Positions 40,094-45,648 of a stretch of 47,644 bases of DNA are shown here, in pieces. Position 1 is the first letter of the stretch. The number at the start of each line of letters is the position of its first letter. Made by a program: the position numbers and the translations under genes. This stretch comes from a virus. The notes under the pieces are model-generated. The model worked only from the letters and a program-made list of their open reading frames with translations, ran no database searches and was not told the DNA's origin. The stretch lies in the IMG/VR virus record IMGVR_UViG_3300003885_000006, positions 1-47,644 of that record. One strand, written 5' to 3'.

Positions 40094-40561
40094 TTAAAAA
40101 AGGTCATCTAAATCCATCAAGACAAGAGGCCATATCCAAACACCAAATCCTATATAAAACAAATACCAATATCTTGTCCAAAGAACAGCCTCCGCAGGAT
40201 TAGGTATCTCCCGGATGGTGCCTCTCATGTCATCCAGAGCAACCTGGTAAGCTGTCGCATTTTTGGCAATTGTTTTTATTGCTTTTAATCTACCAAGCAA
40301 GGAAGTAACTGTTTTAAAATGCAGTGCTAGATTATTGTTCGGGGCTGTAAAAATCACTGCTGTATATCCTTCTGTCATTCCGTGCTTTTCCATATTCTTT
40401 TTGAGTTGGGTAAGATAATGTTCCATGTCCCCCCGGTCTGCGGCAATTTGTGCCCTATCAATTAAGGCATCCACGTCCTTGAACATGGGATACCAGGCCA
40501 AGGTTAGAAAAACTGCAACAAGTACAGACACAATGCTCGAAAAAATTAACGACGTTTTCAT
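40094..40561 (-). CDS. Two-span membrane protein, exclusion candidate (155 aa)
   Basis: 155 aa. Membrane helix 1 at about 5-24 (LIFSSIVSVLVAVFLTLAWY), a 100-residue helical extracytoplasmic or periplasmic region, then helix 2 at about 128-148 (YWYLFYIGFGVWIWPLVLMD). Strong SD (AGGAGGGGAGG). The codons look richer in G+C than its neighbours. A weak promoter (TTGATA-17-TAACTA) precedes it and a cluster of hairpins lies upstream, so it may be an independently expressed moron. Superinfection exclusion or lysis timing are possible roles; neither is shown. Confidence 0.7.
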   Translation of the reverse strand: MKTSLIFSSIVSVLVAVFLTLAWYPMFKDVDALIDRAQIAADRGDMEHYLTQLKKNMEKHGMTEGYTAVIFTAPNNNLALHFKTVTSLLGRLKAIKTIAKNATAYQVALDDMRGTIREIPNPAEAVLWTRYWYLFYIGFGVWIWPLVLMDLDDLF

Positions 40562-40693
40562 TTTTGCCTCCCCTCCTAGTTTAGTTATCCCCTGGTAAGT
40601 CAGGTATCAAGTTATTAGCAGATAACATGTACCTAACTCGGTGCAGCCCCCCACACCGGGGCAAATTGTAATCTATATTTAAATTCTAACCCC

Positions 40694-40716
40694 AAAAGTT
40701 CAATCTCTGAACTTTC
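40694..40716. terminator. GTTCA-type hairpin (family member 5)
   Basis: AAAGTTCA (40695-40702), loop ATCTC, TGAACTTT (40708-40715). It lies in the 311-base gap between the membrane protein and the DUF669 gene, with flanks identical to member 4. Confidence 0.6.
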
Positions 40717-40738
40717 TTCCAGAACTAATCAACTTATA

Positions 40739-40787
40739 GGAAAGAAAGAACTATTTATCTTTTTAAATAGGTAAGCTCTTTCTTTCC
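40739..40787 (-). terminator. Long hairpin, 11-bp outer and 7-bp inner stems
   Basis: GGAAAGAAAGA (40739-40749)/TCTTTCTTTCC (40777-40787) outside, and CTATTTA (40751-40757)/TAAATAG (40764-40770) inside. On the minus strand it follows the 40796-40868 structure. It likely helps end or stabilise the upstream transcript. Confidence 0.55.
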
Positions 40788-40795
40788 CATAAATA

Positions 40796-40868
40796 TTTGG
40801 TGGCTGGCACGTATAAACTTCTTGCTCGCAAATACAAGTCTCTGTACTTATTATATCCAGCCACCAAA
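40796..40868 (-). ncRNA. Structured RNA element after the DUF669 gene
   Basis: TTTGGTGGCTGG (40796-40807) pairs with CCAGCCACCAAA (40857-40868), a perfect 12-bp stem closing a 49-base region that can form further short stems (TTGC/GCAA, AAGT/ACTT, TATAA/TTATA). It starts four bases past the DUF669 stop. It is too large and branched for a simple terminator; a stable 3' RNA or processed small RNA is possible. It is not a tRNA. Confidence 0.45.
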
Positions 40869-40872
40869 CTAT

Positions 40873-41391
40873 CTATTCCTCTACACTCTCTCCATCCATC
40901 CTCCCTAAATACTCCTTGAAGTCCACATTCACTCCCTCCCCATCTTTTTGCTTGCGGACTTTAACCTTAATCATCATTCCGAGTACCTTCTCAATGGCTG
41001 CAGGAATTGCTTCACTTAAAGGTGGAACTAGAGGAATGCCTAAGATTGAGAAGTCTCCTTTGATGTAGGGAAGAGATTTGGGTGAGGTGAACACATGATT
41101 CTTAAACAACTTACGTCCTTTTAGTTCTCCCTCAAGGATGCTCATTGTGTAGGAAAGCATCTTATTCCCAGCCTGGGAAGTTCTCTTCTCAACCTTCTCC
41201 ACAACAACATCATAGCTTGCTGGGGGGACATCATCAAACCCCTTTTTTTCCTCTGCCGCATCCCAAGCATGGTCAATTGAGGAATCTAACTCCCAACTTT
41301 CATCTCCATCCCCAGTCTGGTCTGTATCGTCTGGGTTCCAATCTTTAAACTCTTCCTCTTTTTCATCTACTTTATTTGTTGTTTCTGCCAT
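40873..41391 (-). CDS. DUF669-like single-stranded DNA-binding protein candidate
   Basis: 172 aa. The first 50 residues are acidic and disordered (DDTDQTGDGDESWELD). The core from about 54 (VPPASYDVVVEKVEKRTSQA; SYTMSILEGELKGRKLFKNH) matches the DUF669 pattern of phage proteins encoded beside Sak/Sak4 annealing proteins and thought to bind ssDNA. It follows Sak4 with one small gene between. SD AAAGGA. It probably coats ssDNA during replication and recombination. Confidence 0.75.
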   Translation of the reverse strand: MAETTNKVDEKEEEFKDWNPDDTDQTGDGDESWELDSSIDHAWDAAEEKKGFDDVPPASYDVVVEKVEKRTSQAGNKMLSYTMSILEGELKGRKLFKNHVFTSPKSLPYIKGDFSILGIPLVPPLSEAIPAAIEKVLGMMIKVKVRKQKDGEGVNVDFKEYLGRMDGESVEE

Positions 41392-41440
41392 TTCCTTTTT
41401 CCTTTCTTAATTTGGTTAGTGGTTTGTGTTAAAGTGTTTG

Positions 41441-41563
41441 TTACTCCCCTTCCTCACCTTTCTCACATTGCCAATCATCATTAATAGTTATCTCCTTCAA
41501 GGTACAATTTCCCTCTACATAATATTTACATTCTTCCGTACTACAAGACTTAACAACTGTCAT
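41441..41563 (-). CDS. DUF1540-like Cys-rich small protein (40 aa)
   Basis: 40 aa from ATG 41563, overlapping the Sak4 stop by 14 bases (GGAG upstream). CSTEECKYYVEGNCTL and QCE give the C-x4-C-x-Y-x3-G-x-C ... C spacing of tiny DUF1540-type metal-binding proteins. Role unknown. Confidence 0.6.
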   Translation of the reverse strand: MTVVKSCSTEECKYYVEGNCTLKEITINDDWQCEKGEEGE

Positions 41564-42317
41564 TTCCTTCTCCTCCTACAAGTTTTTCCAATTCTTGAAT
41601 AAGAATCCCAGATTCCAATGGAATTGGGTCTGGAAGTATTCTACCATCTACTTCTTGACACTTAGCTGCGTACTTTGTAGTTCCTATTGTTCTAATCCTT
41701 CTTACTGTTTTATACATTAGTTCACCTCTGCTATTCTTACCTTTCAACCTCTCATTTTGGAATAGAAGTGTTATGTTAGACATGGAAGATATTGTAGTAC
41801 AGACAGACTTACTTAGGTTAGGTCTTAGGTATTTAGAGGTATCATTAGGAGTATCTTTATCTCTGACATGGGAGATTAAGATACGCCCATAACCTAAAAC
41901 AGCTAAACTTCTGATTAACATGGAGATTTCTTTTGTGATTTCCTTCCATGTCTTACCAAAGTCTCCTTTTCCATCGTTAATATCACTTGGGTGTTCTACA
42001 TCTTTTTTCTTGCTGACATAAGTCAATACAATATCATACATCTCTTCAACTAAATCTATTACAACCCAATCAATTCTTTCTTTGTTTTTAGGTTGTTTAA
42101 GCTCTGCATATATTTGTTGAACTTGCTCCCATTTAGTGATTACAGGAGACTTGAGTACATCTAATCCTCCAAGTCCTGAGTTAAAATCTAAGAAGAATAC
42201 GTTAGGGAACTTAGCACAGGTACTAGATTTTCCGATGCCTGGTGGGCCGTAGATTAAGATTGTTAGGTCTTTGATGGAACGGTTAACTCCTGATTTTTCT
42301 GTTGGGATTAGGTTCAT
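41550..42317 (-). CDS. Sak4-like RecA-fold recombinase/annealase (AAA_24)
   Basis: 255 aa. Walker A GPPGIGKSS (24-32), FFLDFNSGLGGLD (41-53), Walker B WVVIDLVEEMYD (about 83-94), and ILISHVRDKDT as a sensor-like segment. The arrangement is typical of phage Sak4/AAA_24 proteins, single-strand annealing ATPases that work with an SSB. The DUF669 candidate next door and the PD-(D/E)XK nuclease upstream complete a recombination module. The start overlaps the 59-aa gene by four bases. Confidence 0.85.
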   Translation of the reverse strand: MNLIPTEKSGVNRSIKDLTILIYGPPGIGKSSTCAKFPNVFFLDFNSGLGGLDVLKSPVITKWEQVQQIYAELKQPKNKERIDWVVIDLVEEMYDIVLTYVSKKKDVEHPSDINDGKGDFGKTWKEITKEISMLIRSLAVLGYGRILISHVRDKDTPNDTSKYLRPNLSKSVCTTISSMSNITLLFQNERLKGKNSRGELMYKTVRRIRTIGTTKYAAKCQEVDGRILPDPIPLESGILIQELEKLVGGEGNDSC

Positions 42318-42493
42318 TCTTCATCTCCAGGTTGAGGAGTTGGATTCTGTGTTTGTTGGTATGACCAACTTAAAAATTCTCTGAGTGTAGTTTCACTTGG
42401 TAATTTTTTAGTGTGAAATATAAAGTCAGCTAACAACTCATCAAATTCTCCACGAAGAATTTGATGTCTTTCTAGGTGTTCTTTTAGGTTCAT
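42314..42493 (-). CDS. Small hypothetical protein (59 aa)
   Basis: 59 aa from ATG 42493 (TGAGGA upstream). Begins MNLKEHLERHQILRGEFDEL, helical, ends Pro/Gln-rich. The stop overlaps the Sak4 start (ATGA), so it is translationally coupled to it and may be a Sak4 partner. Not recognised. Confidence 0.65.
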   Translation of the reverse strand: MNLKEHLERHQILRGEFDELLADFIFHTKKLPSETTLREFLSWSYQQTQNPTPQPGDEE

Positions 42494-42618
42494 TTTGTTT
42501 CCTCAGGTGTTTGGAGTAAGCATACACCGTCCTCGGTTATACGTACCCGCTCAAGATTGCAATCTGTTTTTGGGGTTGCTTCAACTGAACCATTAAGATT
42601 ATGTTCACAGCTTACATT
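42490..42618 (-). other. Coding-like Cys-rich frame with no standard start codon
   Basis: The frame from about 42618 to the stop at 42490-42492 reads as a plausible small metal-binding protein (CEHNLNGSVEATPKTDCNLE, then VRITEDGVC), similar in spacing to the 40-aa gene at 41441-41563. No ATG, GTG or TTG lies in frame after the upstream stops. Possible explanations are frameshifting from the 59-aa gene at 42617, a rare start, a sequence error or decay. Confidence 0.35.
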
Positions 42619-42796
42619 AACAGTTTATCAATTTATTATCTCTTTTTGTTCTGTTTAAAACTTCCAACAACTTTTCAGTCTCTGTAACCGAGAGCATAAT
42701 CCTAACTTCTCCATCCACTGTATCCTTAACTATCTGTAAGCTAAAATCATCCAACAGGACAATCTTGGTTCGTTTACTAAGTTCTTGTTTTGTCAC
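42617..42796 (-). CDS. Small hypothetical protein (59 aa)
   Basis: 59 aa from GTG 42796 (GGAGGAGC upstream), overlapping the end of the 104-aa gene. Begins MTKQELSKRTKIVLLDDFSL and continues with beta/alpha sequence (VRIMLSVTETEKLLEVLNRT). It looks like a small alpha/beta domain. Not recognised. Confidence 0.6.
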   Translation of the reverse strand: MTKQELSKRTKIVLLDDFSLQIVKDTVDGEVRIMLSVTETEKLLEVLNRTKRDNKLINC

Positions 42797-43091
42797 TCTG
42801 CTCCTCCCTCTCCTTGGTGTATAACATAAAATTATGTAACAGTTTCTTAGCTTGGCTTCTTTCCTCTATATCAGCAAAAACTTTCATTGCTTGTCTATAA
42901 ATAACAAATCTCTCAAATAAGTTAAACTGTTGTGATTTAGGCCAAGTGTCACAGAACATAAATCCTGTTGTAACCCAAAGCTGTAAGTTTGTAGGGACGT
43001 GTTTAGCTGTAAATAAATCTTTCTGCCACTCTTCTGGATTGTTTTTTAAAGAAAGTATAATCTTTTTCGCTTCTTTTCTAATAAACTTCAT
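42777..43091 (-). CDS. Hypothetical protein (104 aa)
   Basis: 104 aa, helical and basic, with a Trp/Phe-rich middle (NLQLWVTTGFMFCDTWPKSQ) and helices FERFVIYRQAMKVFADI. SD GGAGGGAGG. The start overlaps the PD-(D/E)XK nuclease stop by four bases, suggesting cooperation with it. No family is recognised. Confidence 0.65.
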   Translation of the reverse strand: MKFIRKEAKKIILSLKNNPEEWQKDLFTAKHVPTNLQLWVTTGFMFCDTWPKSQQFNLFERFVIYRQAMKVFADIEERSQAKKLLHNFMLYTKEREEQSDKTRT

Positions 43092-43972
43092 CCTTGCTCC
43101 TCCCTCTCCTTAAACAACATATCATCCACAATAACATCTTCAAACTTTCCTTGTTGGCACAACTCTTTGTAATCACATCCCCAGGCTTTTGTTGTATCTG
43201 TACATAGAGAGCAGCTTTTTGGGAAGATTTGATTAGCCCTCTCTAATCCAGTTAGATTATCTTGTTCCAAACTTCGTATCTTCCTCAAAATAGTATGACA
43301 AATACTCTTAATCTCTTCTAACCAGATGGCTATAAACTCAGTGGGATAATCTAAGAAATAAGGAGCATAGGCTTTAGGCTTCTGAATGCAATGGAGTGGG
43401 ATAAGTCCAAGTTGTGTTGTTTTTGAGAGCCAACAATACCCAGTAAACTGCCTAGCCATCTCCATTTTGATATAGTAACTAGAAGAGAACCTGGAAACTG
43501 TTTTGAAGTCGTAGATGTGTGTAGCTTTAGGAGTTTGAACAGTTAAATCAATCTTCCCGGTGTATTTAACCTGTAAGCCTCCAACTTCTATAAGAGAAAC
43601 CTCAATCTTTCTTTCTGGGGTTACTTCCCCAATTCTATGCAACCCAAAGTTTATAACATCCCTCAAGAATTTAAGACCTGCTTCTATGGTCTTATTTGTA
43701 TGTTCTATTTGATTATCACAATATTGCTCAATTAATAGAGACTTGGCAGCTTCAAAGGCTTTAGATTCACTTCCTGTTTCATTCCAAACAGAATAGAAAG
43801 TTTGGAACATTGAGTGGATAATCTCTCCATACTTCAAATCTACATTCTTACCTGTTCCAACTAAGTTACGGATATACTTCCAATAGAACATAGATGGACA
43901 GGTAAGGTAGATGGAGCTGCGGGAGTCACTAAATTTATATGTTTCTTGTTCTGTTGCTATATTTCCTTGCAT
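43088..43972 (-). CDS. PD-(D/E)XK nuclease, RecB/Cas4-like
   Basis: 294 aa. SIYLTCPSMFYWKYIRNL (20-37) is the RecB-type N-terminal helix. GEIIHSMFQ supplies the His. KIDLTV and IYDFKTVSRF (about 150-178) give the D-(E/D)xK core, with MARQFTGYCW as the QxxxY motif. A C-terminal Cys cluster (CSLCTDTTKAWGCDYKELCQ) could hold an iron-sulphur cluster, as in AddB/Cas4. It is the processing exonuclease partner of Sak4. SD AAGGAG before ATG 43972. Confidence 0.85.
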   Translation of the reverse strand: MQGNIATEQETYKFSDSRSSIYLTCPSMFYWKYIRNLVGTGKNVDLKYGEIIHSMFQTFYSVWNETGSESKAFEAAKSLLIEQYCDNQIEHTNKTIEAGLKFLRDVINFGLHRIGEVTPERKIEVSLIEVGGLQVKYTGKIDLTVQTPKATHIYDFKTVSRFSSSYYIKMEMARQFTGYCWLSKTTQLGLIPLHCIQKPKAYAPYFLDYPTEFIAIWLEEIKSICHTILRKIRSLEQDNLTGLERANQIFPKSCSLCTDTTKAWGCDYKELCQQGKFEDVIVDDMLFKEREEQG

Positions 43973-43988
43973 GTTTTAATTCTCCTTA

Positions 43989-44414
43989 TTAAATGTCTTG
44001 GGAATCATAAGCTGGTTCACATAAACAATTAACCCAGCATAAACCACAATCTTCACAAGTTTCTGTCTTAAACTGGTCTTGTTTTAGTGTATTCATACTT
44101 TGACTTCGTTTTATAGTAATTGTATCTCCATTATAAGACCATTTTAATGGAAATGGTAAGAATGTTTTTCTATTTTGTCCCTCAATAGCTATTTCTAAAT
44201 CTTGTAATATACTCCAAAACCCCTCTTTAATCTTTTCATCTTCAAACTTAATTAGGATTCGGTTGTGTCTCTTTTTACTCTCACAGAATTTACAGATAAA
44301 TTTACCATGAGCTACACAACAGCCAGGTATTTTATCTGTGCATTCTCTAGGCATTTTATCTGTGCATTCTCTAGGCACTATAATCATCTTGTTGTTACAA
44401 TTTGAACAGTTCAT
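43989..44414 (-). CDS. Cys-rich zinc protein with internal tandem duplication (141 aa)
   Basis: 141 aa. MNCSNCNNK and FICKFCESKK form one CxxC pair set; CEDCGLCWVNCLCE near the C-terminus adds another cluster. Residues about 15-32 contain an 8-residue duplication (PRECTDKM-PRECTDKI) from an exact 24-bp tandem repeat at 44329-44376. SD AAAGGAG. It precedes the nuclease gene. Possibly a zinc-ribbon nucleic-acid or protein-binding adaptor. Confidence 0.7.
   Translation of the reverse strand: MNCSNCNNKMIIVPRECTDKMPRECTDKIPGCCVAHGKFICKFCESKKRHNRILIKFEDEKIKEGFWSILQDLEIAIEGQNRKTFLPFPLKWSYNGDTITIKRSQSMNTLKQDQFKTETCEDCGLCWVNCLCEPAYDSQDI
44329..44376. repeat. Exact 24-bp tandem duplication inside a gene
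   Basis: Two adjacent identical 24-base units (44329-44352, 44353-44376) in frame, adding eight residues. Identity implies a recent slippage or duplication event. Confidence 0.85.
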
Positions 44415-44719
44415 TCTAAGCTCCTTTCAAACCTAACAACTCTAGTTTTCCTCTTATGTTTCCAATCAACCCTAACAACCCACCTCTTCTTACCTTTACA
44501 ATCTTCTAATTCTAAGTGTGGAATAGGCCTAGGCCACTCTGTATATGTTTTCTTTCTAAAATCAGATTGTAACCATCTAAACAATCCAGTTAACCTATCT
44601 CTTATATACAAACCCTCTGATTTATCAACAACTGGGATTGTTACTTCTTTTCCCTCTAGGATTTCCTCTATTGGGAGAGAAAGTGGCTCTGTTTGTGGGT
44701 TGTATTTTATTGGTCTCAT
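44411..44719 (-). CDS. Hypothetical basic protein (102 aa)
   Basis: 102 aa. The N-terminus (KYNPQTEPLSLPIEEILEGK) is followed by GLYIRDRLTGLFRWLQSDF and a basic beta C-terminus (KKRWVVRVDWKHKRKTRVVR). The charge pattern suggests nucleic-acid binding. It overlaps both neighbours by four bases. Not recognised. Confidence 0.65.
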   Translation of the reverse strand: MRPIKYNPQTEPLSLPIEEILEGKEVTIPVVDKSEGLYIRDRLTGLFRWLQSDFRKKTYTEWPRPIPHLELEDCKGKKRWVVRVDWKHKRKTRVVRFERSLE

Positions 44720-45108
44720 TCATTTTTATCCCCAGTATAAAGTCCAACCATTCCTTGTAAAGCTAATTCTTTACTGGTATATGTTTTTGTTGCTTTTGGC
44801 TCCCCAAGTAGATTTTGATTAATCCAATTCAGGTGTTCTTGCCATTCTCGTCTTATGGAGGCACCCCCATTTTGCATTGCAGAAATTGAATAAGTTAAAT
44901 ATCTTTCTGCATCTGGGAGGTTAGGATTATAGATATTACTAAGCCATCTTCCGAGTTTTTTATCCTCTATAATTGAAATATGAATTACACCAACTAAAAC
45001 TGAGGCACTAACAATGTTAAACAAAGCTACTACATTATTCCAGAAGGTAGCTTGTATTAAGTTGCCAATAATACAAACGAAGTTAAAGCCAAGTGTGATT
45101 AAAACCAT
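44716..45108 (-). CDS. Two-span membrane protein (130 aa)
   Basis: 130 aa. Hydrophobic helices at about 2-20 (VLITLGFNFVCIIGNLIQAT) and 26-46 (VVALFNIVSASVLVGVIHIS), then an 80-residue cytoplasmic part with a helical repeat. SD AGAGGGG. It sits among early small genes; a host-membrane modifier role is possible but unsupported by any recognised family. Confidence 0.65.
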   Translation of the reverse strand: MVLITLGFNFVCIIGNLIQATFWNNVVALFNIVSASVLVGVIHISIIEDKKLGRWLSNIYNPNLPDAERYLTYSISAMQNGGASIRREWQEHLNWINQNLLGEPKATKTYTSKELALQGMVGLYTGDKNE

Positions 45109-45111
45109 TCT

Positions 45112-45366
45112 TTATCCCCTCTCCTCATTTACATTCTCTACTTCCAAAAGTAGAGAAATTAAGAAGTTCAATTCCTTTTTCAGGAACTCCACCATAAATT
45201 CTTTGGTAAAATCTTCTTCATCCTGGGTCTGTTCGTAACCAGTGTATGGAGTTCCATCACATAGGCTCTCTCCTGTTTTTTTAGATATTGGACAATTTTG
45301 GCAGGAAGATATTTGACACAATGGACACTCACCTGTCCCAAATTTTATTTCTTTTGTATCCCCCAT
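45112..45366 (-). CDS. Cys-rich small protein (84 aa)
   Basis: 84 aa. GECPLCQISSCQNCPISKKT (13-32) plus SLC form a compact zinc-site cluster; residues 50-84 are an acidic amphipathic helix (EDFTKEFMVEFLKKELNFLI). The start lies inside the 52-aa gene that precedes it. It has the layout of phage proteins that use a zinc knuckle plus helix for host-protein binding, but no family is recognised. Confidence 0.65.
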   Translation of the reverse strand: MGDTKEIKFGTGECPLCQISSCQNCPISKKTGESLCDGTPYTGYEQTQDEEDFTKEFMVEFLKKELNFLISLLLEVENVNEERG

Positions 45367-45487
45367 CTTTAAAAATAAGTTTATGCGGGTATTTTGGAAT
45401 TACCTCAATCGCATCTGCAAATAACTTGAGTTTTTCGGTGTAACTTGTTATTGGTTCTTTTAATGCTTGTAGAGCTTTGTCTGTCAT
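45329..45487 (-). CDS. Small hypothetical protein (52 aa)
   Basis: 52 aa from ATG 45487 (GGAAGGAGAG upstream). Begins MTDKALQALKEPITSYTEKL and ends with a basic tail overlapping the start of the 84-aa gene by 38 bases. Helical; not recognised. Confidence 0.6.
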   Translation of the reverse strand: MTDKALQALKEPITSYTEKLKLFADAIEVIPKYPHKLIFKDGGYKRNKIWDR

Positions 45488-45489
45488 TT

Positions 45490-45648
45490 TTACTCTCCTT
45501 CCTCTTTGTATTCTTTAACGAAAACAGCTATTGTTCTCCAACAAACTATTCTTTTTCTTAGAATTGGAGCTATAGCAATAATTTTTCCTGTATCTGTAGT
45601 TTCAAACCCCGCACATAGATAAGGTGTAGTAACTTGGTATAGTTTCAC
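45490..45648 (-). CDS. Small conserved phage-type protein (52 aa)
   Basis: 52 aa from GTG 45648, overlapping the helicase stop (GTGA). MKLYQVTTPYLCAGFETTDT then KIIAIAPILRK is a short beta-hairpin protein. A similar pattern (Y-x-V-x-T-x-x-x-x-A-G-F ... AP-I-L-R) recurs near helicase or replication genes of other phages, from memory. Function unknown. Confidence 0.65.
   Translation of the reverse strand: MKLYQVTTPYLCAGFETTDTGKIIAIAPILRKRIVCWRTIAVFVKEYKEEGE

Noticed and set aside
40801-40825. CTGGCACG followed by TTGC, sigma54-like
   Set aside because: The spacing between the two boxes is ten bases instead of four, and the first box is one arm of the 12-bp stem at 40796-40868.
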